In this document: in pieces, positions 22,706 through 33,900 of the stretch
How positions within the stretch are numbered: the first letter of the stretch is position 1
Layout: every line of letters begins with the position of its first letter
NCBI RefSeq assembly: GCF_000499845.2
Contig: NC_023757.2
Location: 4,746,118-4,810,117, forward strand
Length of the DNA: 64,000 nt
Origin: Phaseolus vulgaris
Taxonomy: Eukaryota > Streptophyta > Magnoliopsida > Fabales > Fabaceae
Reading direction: 5' to 3'
Notes under the pieces: generated by a model
What the model was told of the DNA's origin: nothing
What the model saw: the letters and a program-made list of their open reading frames with translations, nothing else
Database searches by the model: none
Program-made: the position numbers and the translations under genes

Positions 22706-22859
22706 TATTTTAGGTAAGTTTTAGGTAAGTTCAATTTGTATTCAAAACAAAATTGAAGTGTTAAGGGGAGAGGTAAGTCTTTTATTTATAGATAGATGGA
22801 AAGGTTCTGCCCAATCACTAGTCTAGAAAAAAAAAACACTTAAGGTGTTAGCACCTAGT

Positions 22860-23345
22860 CATATGGAGTCCAACATTGATGAATTTGCTTCCTTTTCTTG
22901 GTTTTATAAGCTTCACTATGGAGTGATGAATGAGTTGTGAATTTATTATTTTTGTCTCTTCAATTAGGTTTTTGGCTTCTCTAATGGAGGCAGTTACACC
23001 TTGACTTCCATTTGAGCCCTCAACTCTCCAAATCAAGGCATATTTAACACCAAATTGGATCCACTTAAGTATATTTTACAACAAGAAAATCCTATTGATA
23101 CACGTTTCTACTTTATTTTATGTACTTTTATACGTATTTATAAGGCTAAAAATAATTGGACAAGAAAGTCAATATATTACTCTCCATAAAAGGAGAGACT
23201 TCTAAGGTCCTTCTTCCTTTGATCTTCTAGCCATGACCCTTATCAATGACCCAATCTGCATCTTCTTAGATGGTCCTCCATCACAAGGTCATCCTCAGTT
23301 GCATATCAGGAGTTTTAATAAATAGTTCCCAACTAACCCCCTCCT
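22860..23345. repeat. Dispersed repeat R1, copy 2
   Basis: It matches 7640-8035 in order: a part with CTTCAATTAGG.TTTTGGCTT and 'TAATGGAGGCAG', then the block CTTCTAGCCATGACC..TATCAATGACCCAATCTGC, ending at GGTCCTCCATC. A TCCAACATTGATG at 22870 recalls LTR starts. No coding capacity. From here to 24290 I see only AT-rich spacer with some (GTAAAGTGTAGAAAATTAAAGTGCA)-like repetition near 24180-24270. Confidence 0.55.
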
Positions 23346-24289
23346 CCATAAGATCTCACATCACCCGAAAAATCACAATGAAGAAACACAATGTCTAACA
23401 GGATTCAACATTGTTCTAGTACTGTTCATCACTATGGAGATTGAAAATGAAGGTGTTTCTAAATTATATGTGTACTTGAAGGTGTTCAAGATTATTTGGT
23501 CTCTTAAGTTTTAAAAAAATAAATTTCATGAAGTACACATTACATTATTAAACAATGTTTGGTCAAAAACATACAAAAAGTCATTATTGTCCATGATGAA
23601 CCTTTAGTTGCGTCAGGTTTTCAAAATTAAACTAAGTTTCCATATTGTGCTATATGATCAACATAGTTCAGTTGAGATAACATGTCATGTGTAAATCATT
23701 GTATGTAATCTTTCTTTCACAAATTAACAAATGGGGGAAGGTTAAAATTGAAACTGGAAAATAAAATAAACTGAAAATTAGAGTAGAGTGAATACTAGAC
23801 CGTCTATAGAATATTGTCTGAAAAACCAAATAGCAACATTCGAGAACCAAAATGTAAATGACAGAATATTAAAAACATGAAAGTAAATTACAACATAAAC
23901 TAAAAACAAGAGAAATGTAACAAAAATAATGAATTGCTACTATTACATTGGCTAGTTTGCAATCACGTGCTAGACTATTTAACGATTATTATACATAAAG
24001 TAAAATGATTTGTGCAAAATTAAAATGACTTATGCAAAAAAGTCTATGTACAACTGTTATACCATCTAGTCAACAATCACTTACAAAATTGTCTAGCGGT
24101 TTTACATAGAGAAAATGAAAAAGAAAGGAACAAGCTCATTAAACGTAAATTGTAGAAAAGTAAATGAAAGAAAATTGAATTAAAAAGTAAAGTAAAGTGT
24201 AGAAAATTAAAGTGCATGGAATGTAAATAGCAGGAAAAGTAAAGTGTAGAAAATTAAAGTGCAGAAACGTAAAACGGAGCATTATTGTT

Positions 24290-24432
24290 TATTGTTAGAA
24301 GAGAATTATATTTTATTTTGTACGATAAACATTTATTTTGTACGATAACCATTTTATTCTTATTTGCTTATGTTTCAACTTTCCTTAAGTGTGCCTAGGC
24401 TTTTACGAGCTATTCAATTGACTCTTCAAGTA
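24290..24432. repeat. Repeat R2, left copy, interrupted by plastid DNA
   Basis: It shares with 25445-25615 the words TTTATTTTGTACGATAACCATT, CTTAAG, CCTAGGCTTTT and GACTCTTCA, in the same order. Homology stops exactly where the plastid rDNA begins, so the plastid piece was inserted into, or joined to, one copy of this repeat. Confidence 0.6.
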
Positions 24433-24667
24433 GGTAATAAGAACCAACGTTTGTGTTACTCAAGCCGACATTCTCGCTTCCGCTTCGTCCAGCACTGCTC
24501 GCACAGGTCCTTCCCTCTAAGGCGGAATGCTCCCCTACCAATTTAATTTGACATCCCACAACTTCGGCAGATCGCTTAGCCCCGTTCATCTTCGGCGCAA
24601 GAGCGCTCGATCAGTGAGTTATTACGCACTCTTTCAAGGGTGGCTGCTTCTAGGCAAACCTTCTGGT
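24433..24667 (-). pseudogene. Nuclear copy of plastid 23S rRNA gene fragment (NUPT), about 235 bp
   Basis: The minus strand reads as a conserved central part of bacterial-type/plastid 23S rRNA, including GAGTGCGTAATAACTCACTG, ATCGAGCGCTCTTGCGCC, GATGAACGGGGCTAAGCGAT and CGGAAGCGAGAATGTCGGCT. It departs from intact rRNA by several substitutions and small changes. GC content jumps relative to the flanks. It is far too short to be functional, and it is flanked by non-plastid AT-rich repeats. A mitochondrial origin is less likely because the sequence matches the plastid type I remember, but I cannot align it here. Confidence 0.9.
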
Positions 24668-25444
24668 TCCATTTCAAAATGTTTATTATCTCTTTCTGAA
24701 TCAAACATGAATCTTTCGATTCATTTGACTCTCACACTCAATTACTTATTGAAAATTTACCAATTTTTCATGTGATGATTCTCTATTCAACAAGGTGAAA
24801 TAAATTATCAAATATAAACGGAGGACTCTTTTGACTAAACAAATATATGTCAACAAAGTTTTTTTTTTATTCAAATCCAAAGAATTATTTTTAATTTATA
24901 CGTCATACATCGATTAAGCATTGTACGAAAAATTTGAAAGAGAAAATAAAAGAAGAAAATAAAAGAAGAAAACAATTGAGGAAGTAGAAAACTTGATTTG
25001 GTGGCACATTCATAAAGAATGAGCAAGCTTCATAAATGTTGCGAGAGATAATGATAACAATGAAGGCAACTTCCAACTTTATTAATATTTTTTTAATAAA
25101 GATAATATAACAAAATTAAAAATGTTGAATCGTTTCTAAAAAATTAAAAATTATATTAAATTTTTAAAAAAATTCAAAACTAATAATATAAAAATTAAAA
25201 TGATAATTAAGCCTATTTTAAAATATCTTAATACAAATATTGACTATTAAAATATTTATCCATTTCACTTTTTTTTTTAAAGAAAATATGAAAAAATTAT
25301 ATACACTTTATGCCCTTTTTCCTGTCCATTAATTTTTTTTAATGATATAAAGCTACTTCTGATCAAGTTGTGGTAAATAGGACGAAACTCTTAAATTTTA
25401 AAAGTTTTTTTCAAATTGTACTGAACTAGTTGAACTATCATCTC

Positions 25445-25590
25445 TTTGTTTATGTTTATTGTAGAAGTAGAATTATATTTTATGTTGTAGGATGACCATT
25501 TATTTTGTAGGATAACCATTTATTTTGTACGATGACCATTAATTTCCAATATGCTTTCATCTCAACTTTTCTTAAGCAAACCTAGGCTTT
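25445..25590. repeat. Repeat R2, right copy
   Basis: Homologous to 24290-24432, with TTTATTTTGTAGGATAACCATT-type words repeated three times. It runs directly into the 328-bp tandem duplication. The stretch 24668-25444 is AT-rich with no gene. Confidence 0.6.
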
Positions 25591-26247
25591 TTCAAGTTGT
25601 TCAATGGACTCTTCATGTAATTCTTCTGAGTTTCTAGTAGTTCTCCATATTTTCTGTTTTCTGTTTTCTATTATCTAATTTAAAGACTTATTTTTAATTT
25701 ATACCTACGTTATTTATTGGATTACACATTGTACGTTGATCATTTACTTTATACGGTAACCATTAATTTGTTTTACACAGATTATTAAACTACATACATT
25801 AATCTATTTAACTTCATTAATCTTTATACATCTCTTTCCCTTATTGATTATTAAATATTATTATTATTATTCTTTACGATATGCAATACTTTTTTAGAAT
25901 TATTTTTAGATCATATATTTCAAGTTGTTCAATGGACTCTTCATGTAATTCTTCTGAGTTTCTAGTAGTTCTCCATATTTTCTGTTTTCTGTTTTCTATT
26001 ATCTAATTTAAAGACTTATTTTTAATTTATACCTACGTTATTTATCGGATTACACATTGTACGTTGATCATTTACTTTATACGGTAACCATTAATTTGTT
26101 TTACACAGATTATTAAACTACATACATTAATCTATTTAACTTCATTAATCTTTATACATCTCTTTCCCTTATTGATTATTAAATATTATTATTATTATTC
26201 TTTACGATATGCAATACTTTTTTAGAATTATTTTTAGATCATATATT
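25591..26247. repeat. 328-bp direct tandem duplication, two nearly identical copies
   Basis: Copy 1 is 25591-25918 and copy 2 is 25919-26247. By eye they differ at one base (TTATTGGATT against TTATCGGATT), so the duplication is recent or the region is sequence-homogenised. There is no coding content. Confidence 0.93.
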
Positions 26248-27190
26248 TATTCTAGTTGAAATGTGATAGTTTCCGACACAATCAAAATCTATGTTGTTAA
26301 GTGGTAGTATGTTTATACCTAAAGATGAGAATAAAGTAAAAATATAATTGAAGACAAGAAAACTTAGTAGTGGTAGCATTTTGCAAGTCTTGAATTCTAT
26401 TTTTCTTCTCTACGAGCATCACCTTGTTTTTTAGAAAATTTTGAATTTTATTTAAAGATGTAAAATATTATTTACAAATTTATCATTACCTATTATTTTA
26501 AAAAAATTGAATAATAAAATTGAGTTATTTTTTTTTAGAAATAAACAACTTTCACATAATAGAGTTTAATTAAGCAATTTAGAAGTGCGATTTGTTTGTT
26601 TTGAATTCAAAAAATTCTTAAATTTTGCTATTTTAATAATAACATGGATGAATTTCACTATTTTGATAAAAAGAGAAGGGAGAAGAAAAGCCTTAGGAAT
26701 TAGAAGCAATTTTTAGAAATGACATTTTATAAACCTTAAGGTAAGGGAAACTTAATGGTGATGTGACATTTTAAAATTTTAAACTCTTAACTGGATAATA
26801 ACCAAATACTATATCATCTTCTTACATTTTTTTTTTCTATAAAGACTTTAATCTTACTTTTAGGTGGCCCTCTGTTGTCTATATATTTCTGATATATATA
26901 TCATATTAGTAACATTTTTAGTTAATTTTTTTTTATAAATTTTATAACTCATTAATGTGTGATCCTATAGTTATAAATCTAGATATCGAAATTTTGAACT
27001 TTAAAATAAAAATAAAAATTAACATTTTTCTATAAAATTTATAAATAATAGATATCAATTTAGAAACTAATTCATAAATTTAATTTATAAATTTAGTTTT
27101 TAGTTTTCATGTGGACGAAAAATTATGGATGTGAAAAAAGAAATGGCACAAGAAATCTATTAAGCTATGAGGCCAACTAAAAAATTGTAA
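26248..27190. other. AT-rich spacer, no gene seen
   Basis: Nothing coding and no complete transposon is recognised. Confidence 0.5.
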
Positions 27191-27191
27191 G

Positions 27192-27642
27192 GGGCATTGC
27201 ATTCTGCACCCCATATTTTTAAACCTACACCCCGTGAGAGGGTGAAATGACAAGCCTATATTTGAAAAAATACATTATAGATTAAATATTTTAGTTTATA
27301 TTTCTAGATTTATAAAATTCCTTTGAAAATATACCTAATGTGTTAACACAGAATTGCGTAATCCGATAACAAACTGAAATGCACATTCCGAAATGTATTT
27401 TCAAATCCAAAAATACATTTCAGAATAGCAGAATGTATAACAACTTGGAATGCACATTTCGAAATGTATTTTTGATCTAAAAATGTATTTTCAAATATGC
27501 ATTCTAGAATATATTAATACATTTTATATGGCATATTTTAGAATATATTTCTAAATTCATAAATACATTTCAAAATCACAATCCAATATACTAAAGGATA
27601 AAATTGAAAATTCAATTCTTATGGGAGTGGAGAATACTTTGT
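27192..27642. mobile_element. Possible TIR element with palindrome ladder
   Basis: Left end GCATTCTGCACCCCATA and right end TATGGGAGTGGAGAATAC are imperfect inverted repeats. The interior (27300-27590) contains repeated self-complementary words such as CGAAATGTATTTTCAAATCC and its inverse. The style matches the MULE-type MITE at 13498-13858, but no target-site duplication was found. Confidence 0.45.
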
Positions 27643-27990
27643 AGAATAGTTCAATTATTTCAACTTGGTGGCAGATAAAATAGTTCAATTAAAATTAAAT
27701 GGGTTTGAGACTGGGATATGAAAATGTGGTTTTGGGATTAGAATGGAAAATATATGTTGGAAGGGAAGGAATATTGTTAAAAATATATCTAGAATTGATT
27801 AAGTCAATCACTTCCATTCCAATAATCCAAGGAGTTATTGTGGATAAATACCTTTTAATTAAATGCAAAATCACATCTATAAATACCTTTTGAATAACTA
27901 ACTTACAAATAATATGTATTTAACAAAAGAAATCCTACTATTATCAATAAAAAATGGATTGATCCAAAAACTACAAAAGGAATATGCTTT

Positions 27991-30900
27991 TCAGGTAGCT
28001 ATGTGATGTACACTTTGGTCTCCATACATGATATAGTATTTAGCAGCAGCAGCCAATAACAAAGAGCTGACAACCCCAATTTTGACAAAAGACAAAGAAT
28101 CTGACCTGTTCCTTCTGCCCTTGTCTGCTTTCAAACCTGCTTCAGAGTGGCTAGGCAAAGCTCGAGATGAGGTCTTCATGAAAGATGAGTACGAGTCGAT
28201 TTCTTCTTTTGTTAACGCTGGTTTTAAAGAACTCTTGGCAATCTGGAAATGGCGGTCAAAAACAACTGCAGCAGATATGTCTTGCCTTAGAGCTACAATT
28301 CCAGCTTCCTTGCATAATCCCTCCAATTCAGCACCTGTAAACAGCTCTGTGTCTTCTGCTAGCCTTCTGAGGTCAACATCATGCCCTGTTTTCATCTTCC
28401 GCGTATGAACACAAAGTATCTCATATCGACCCTCTAAATCGGGTGGTGGTACATACAGAACCTACCATTTTATAGAAATAAACCAGAGTCAGACAGAATA
28501 TATTTGATCAACTCCTTTCAACTTGCTGAAATCAATGTCAATTGCTTGGAGTGATTTGTGAAATTCTTCTACTACTGTACATGCACAATCATTGGTATAT
28601 TTTAACATGTAGAATTGAAGTTACAAGCTGAAAGCATTGTAGAGGGTATTATTTTGCACCTGATCAAAACGCCCAGGACGCATAAGTGCAGCATCAATTG
28701 CATAGGGGCGATTTGTAGCTGCTAAAACAAGAATTCCCTGAAATAAAGAAGTATATGGTTAACAGGCAGAAAAGAAGAATTTCAGAAGTAGAGAAAAACG
28801 GACGGTTAAAATATCATTAAAACAAACAGCAAAAGAAGAAAAAGGCACACGTACTTTTGCTTCTTCTAAGCCATCAATCTCAGTTAGCAGAGTGGATAAA
28901 AGTCTCTCTCCAACTGTAGCACCATTGCTTGAACTGTCACCCCTACAATTAGAAGAATACTTAATATAATTTTATACACTAAAAAATATTAAAAAAAGGT
29001 TTCCGTTCCCATCTTGCAAATCATAGATGCACGTAACATTTTTTAAAAGAAAATTGACCAAATACAGTTTAGTTCATGTGGTCTGTCTGATGAATCCCAC
29101 TTTACAGGATGCTACATATTAACTACTCATTGAGCCACCGAACTTTAGTATTCAGCATTAAAAGATTTGTACCTCAAAAAAAAAGGGAAATCTGATCATG
29201 AAATACTACCAGCATGGGTAAACTTGAGAATGAAAATATAAAAAAGAACATTTACGGGATAATTCATCCATCACTCAGTTGATTCATCTACTTATGAGTC
29301 CTTACATCAGAGATACAAAGAAGATGTGAAAAGACTACACCATAGATACCTACCACAAGAAACTTTTTAGCTTTCCCAAATATAGAAAAAAAAAAAGTTA
29401 ACCTATCCCAACAAGTCAAACTATTCTAACACTAACATTTCCTCTCAAGCTAGAGCATACAAGGAACATAAAAAATTGAATTTGAGGTCCTCTCAAGAAT
29501 TTAGTTAAAATATTTCAAAACTGATCATTGAAGGCAAGCAAATTCTGGGCAAATTTCCTTGGACAAGGACTTCTGTCAAATGAAATGGCTGTCAACTTTT
29601 GTGTTTGGTTCTCACTTGAAACACAAGTTTGAAACTAAAGTAAATAGTTTCCTGGTTATCACAGTATATAATCATTTGCTGATTTTCACAAAATTTCAGC
29701 TCTTAAAAAGGAATATTTCTATCCACACAAGTGAGTGCCATAAACGTCCAACACTCAACTTTAGCATTAGATTGAGCAACCACATTCTATTTTTTGTTTT
29801 TCCAAAAAATAATACCGTCTTCAATGAACATACAATATCCAATAGTGGATCCTTATCTATAGGAGATCTTGTCAAATCAACATCACAACACTCAAACATC
29901 TGAATATTTCTCTTATCTTCATATAGCAATCCTTGTCGTGGAGCCTTCTTAAGGTATATGAGGATGCAAATGACAACATTCTAGTGATTAACATGAGGAA
30001 CCTACATAAACTGACTAGCCACTCCAACTACAAAACACAAGTTAGGTCTAAGAATAGTGAGATAAATAAGTTTCCCACCAAGTCTTCTATATCTTTTTGG
30101 GTCTAAGAAAGGTTCACCTTGTTGTGACATTAACTTCTAATTTGGATTCATAACACTATCCATGTGCATACAAGCAATCATGTTTGTTTCCTTTAGGATA
30201 TCTAAGGCATATTTTCTTTGAGAAATTACAATACATTCCTTTGATTGAGCTACTTTAATACCTATAAAGTATTTAAGGCATCCAAGATCTTTGGTCTAAA
30301 AGTAATTGCATAAATGCTTATATAGTTGACAAATTTTAATGGCATCATTTTCAATGATGACTCATCAATGTACATAATTACATACACACATTTCTCATAA
30401 AAATTATGACAATAAAAGACAATTATTTGTTTCACTGTGTTTCAGCCTAAAAACTTGTACAATATGCCTAAATTTGTTAAATGAAGCACGTGGAGATTGT
30501 TGAGACCATAGAGAGATCGATACAATTTACATACTAAATAACACTTCCCCTAAGCAACAAACCCAAAAGGTTGCTCATGTAGATTTCCTCCTCTAGATCA
30601 CCATGAAGAGACATTCTTTATATCTAGTTGGAAGGCCAATGGCAAATAACAACCATGAAAAAGAATAGTTGGGCAATGGTAATTATAGCTACAGACAGGT
30701 GAAAATGTATCACCATATTCGAGAACGTGTGTATGTGTGTATCCTTTTCCTGCCAATCTTGCTTTAAGACAGTCAATTGTACCATTTAACCCAACCTTAA
30801 TAGAGTAAACCCACCTACACCCAATTCTCTTCTTTCTAGGTGGAAAAGGAATTAGCTCCCATGTGTTATTCTAGTCAAGAGCATGCATTTCAACAATCAA

Positions 30901-33900
30901 GGTTTGTCACAATCTAGGATGATAAAGTTCTTCATATACACTTTGAGAACATAGGTATGACAGGAGAAAAATGAAGGAGGCAACAGATGGTAGCTTAGAA
31001 AAATTGTAAATAGGATAACAATGACAAGTAGAATGAATACTTTTTTTTCTGAAAAGCAATGGACTAGCCAAGATCTTTATTATCGGGGAGTTGTGAAATG
31101 AATAGATGGTGATAAATGACTTGAAAAAGAAGACTCGCCATGTAACATAGAACTAGCCTTTTGTGGTGGTAAGTGACCAAAGGGAACGATGATGATAGTT
31201 TTTGTAGACTTAGAGGAAAGGAACTTTGTTTAGTGGTTTGATTTGGAGTGTCATGAGGGTAAATAACAATGGTTCAACTAATCGTACACATAAGTTTTGT
31301 TGCACTGAACTAGCATGTTGTAGAGAAGAAAGAAAGAAAGGAGTCTCTTCAAAAGAAAGTGACACTCCCAAACAAATAATACCTTTTAGTTTCTGGATAA
31401 TAACATCAATACCCATTTTAGAGACGAGCATATCCTAGGAAAAAACATTTGATGGCTCTTATAGACAGCTTGTTCAACCTTGGGACATGTCATGGACAAA
31501 AACACACATAATCAGAGACACGGGAAAAACATGATAAAGAGTTCATCTAGAAACAATAATGTATAAGGGAATATGACTTTTAAAAGAGAAAAAGAATATT
31601 CTATTTCTGAGTAAGCAAACAATAATAAGAATAGCATCACCCTAGTTATGAACCAGTACATTAACACCAAGCAATAAGGAATGATCAATTTCAACTAAGT
31701 TGATGATATTTTACTACTATCCTCTTCCACTATTTAACTTTGTTTGATGATATTTTACTACTATCATCCTCTTCCAAGTGATCATGGAAAGCTTGACCAA
31801 GGAACCAAAGCTCAACACATGCAAATCAAGAGAGGTAATATTTTCCATTACACTTTCCCAAAGTAATTGTGGGAGTCCCAAAAGGAAGATGTTTTAAGGG
31901 CTGCACTTCAATGGTGGTGGGAAACTAGAAACAAAGGTTGAAACAAGGACAAGGGATGTTGATGAAACCTGTGAAGGAGACGCAGCATTACTTCAATGAC
32001 CAGAGGCTGGAGCATGGCTTTCATGTGCCTGGTTGGAGTGTAAAAAGAGGTGGTGTGTGGAAGCAATTTAGCCTTTGCGACTTCTTGGGTTCTCTGTTGC
32101 TTGGCGAGATGCGCTAGATTTGGTACTCAAAAAATGGTGGTCAATGGAGGGAGGTGACAAAAAATGGAGGCCAAACAGTGGACAATGGGTTCTCTGTTGC
32201 TTGACGAAACAAACCAAACCTAGTGCTTGCAAAAGAAAAAATAATGGTGATCAGCAGTTGCTACCAATGGCAGGCAGTGATTTTCTCATCAGACAATGAG
32301 ACAGAGGTTGGATCGAATCTCTTTGATACCAACTTGAGAATGAAAATGAGAAAGAATGATTCACAAATGATTCATCTCTCTGGAAATTCATGTATTGTAC
32401 GAGTCCTTACACCAAAGATACACAGATATGAAAAGACTACAGCTATCTAGGTAATAGATAGGTACCCCAAAAGTAACCTTTAGCTTTGCTATAAATAGAC
32501 AAAAGATAATTTAACCTATTCTAACAAGTTAAACTACTCTAACACCAATAGGTAAATTGCTCAGAACAAAAAAAAAACAATGATGTTACTTTTTTCTATA
32601 ATATATTTCAAATAAAGAAATTTTACTAACCGTTTGGCAGCTACCACATCAGCCTCGTCAAAGAATATTATACTGGGTGCTGCAAGGCGTGCTCTCTGAA
32701 ATGTTTTGCGAAGTAAAGCTTCCCCCTCTCCAACATACATCGAATACAATTCTGCACCACTAATTCATCATTCATTACTTGTAAATTTTTCCATTATTTG
32801 AAAACCAAATTCTTATAGGAACTGAATTGCCAAAAAATAGATGTAAAGAAAAAAATACATATTCACAGAAATCAGAATGTTATTGTAAACTATAGGAAAG
32901 AGAGACATTAAGTTGGAACCATATCTTTCTGAAACAACACTGATGCTTTATTTATAGAAAAAAAGGAATCAATGCAATAAATAGACGAGATTTTATACCG
33001 TCTAATAATAAAGATATGATATGGGAATAAATAAAAACATTTCTAATAATACATATATAATCTAGATACAGATATTCTTGATTATATAAGATGTGCTCCT
33101 CATTTCTATAATTATAACAGTTATAGAACTGTAGAACTAGAAATCTAGAATATATCAAAGCATAGCATCACCAATACAGAAAATAACACAAGTGCTACTA
33201 ATCAACAGAATGGATGGGAGATGATAGAGGAGGTGTTAACAGGGATTTAAATTTCCAAATAGCTGCCCATAATCTAATAACATTAGTTTACTCATTTATT
33301 AAAGACAATTTATTTTGTTGGATTCCAAACTAACTTTGTTCATTTCTTTGGCATGTATTATCCTACAACTCTTTCTTTTTCTTTATTTTATGAAAACCAT
33401 GCATCCTAGAATGATTTGGATACTCACTAGAAAAAGATTAATTTATATTCAGAGGGAGATCAAAATAATAAGAAGGGTTTGAACATAAAATAGTGGGTCC
33501 TAGCACAAAAGAGTGTCTTTCTCTCTACAATGACTATCAGTTCCCTAAAACAAGGAAAAGATCCATTTCATGTTAACCATCAACTTGTGTGTTAAAATGC
33601 CAAAACCCAATCTCCCAGACTACAAATATAAAACTTTAAAACATTAAAATTATTAAAACCTTAAGGAAAAGAAAGATGCTTGGGCAGCATGTGCAGCCGC
33701 TTTGGCAAGGGTAGTTTTGGAACATCCTGGAGGCCCATGGAGAAGAATTCCACGTACAGGGGATATTCCTAATCTTGAAAATGCAGCAGAATGCTTAATA
33801 GGCCATTCAACAGCTTGCTGGAGTTTTTTCTGTTCATGGACAACAGGTATCAATGAAGATTCTCACATTCAAATTCAAATCAAATGCACATTTTAACAAA

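Larger units (their letters stand above)
18349..22730 (-). mobile_element. Tnt1-like Ty1/copia retrotransposon, 5'-truncated
   Basis: The element comprises a 3' LTR (18349-18661), a polypurine tract and an almost intact gag-pol frame in the order gag, protease, integrase, reverse transcriptase, RNase H that defines Ty1/copia. To the right of gag there is no second LTR and no tRNA-Met primer-binding site. The family's initiator ATG is also missing, so the 5' end has been lost. At the junction (22705-22735) an 11-bp motif, AACTTACCTAA on the minus strand, is tandemly doubled, which may mark the break. Insertion lies between the SPIRAL1-like gene and the CDC48B gene, in the same orientation as both. 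Confidence 0.93.
29225..32544 (-). mobile_element. Degraded Ty1/copia retrotransposon in CDC48B intron 9, with LTR pair
   Basis: Two related LTRs (29225-29431 and 32335-32544) start TGTTAGA and end TTCTCA in minus orientation. Next to the right LTR is a primer-binding site TGGTATCAAAGAG, complementary to initiator tRNA-Met, in correct position. The interior, read on the minus strand, contains broken copia reverse transcriptase/RNase H sequence (29540-30900) and low-coding sequence (31000-32330). No long frame survives. The transcription sense is the same as CDC48B, and the element sits wholly within the 3.7-kb intron between exons 9 and 10. GGTAAA occurs just outside both ends but a target duplication is not certain. 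Confidence 0.85.

Noticed and set aside
19375..22717. Several plus-strand frames of 60-154 codons
   Set aside because: They are antisense shadows of the copia gag-pol frame.
24433..24667. Functional rRNA gene or bacterial contamination
   Set aside because: The fragment is short, mutated and flanked on both sides by nuclear repeat sequence.
28082..28408. 108-codon plus-strand frame
   Set aside because: It is the antisense shadow of the last CDC48B exon, which has strong family similarity on the minus strand.
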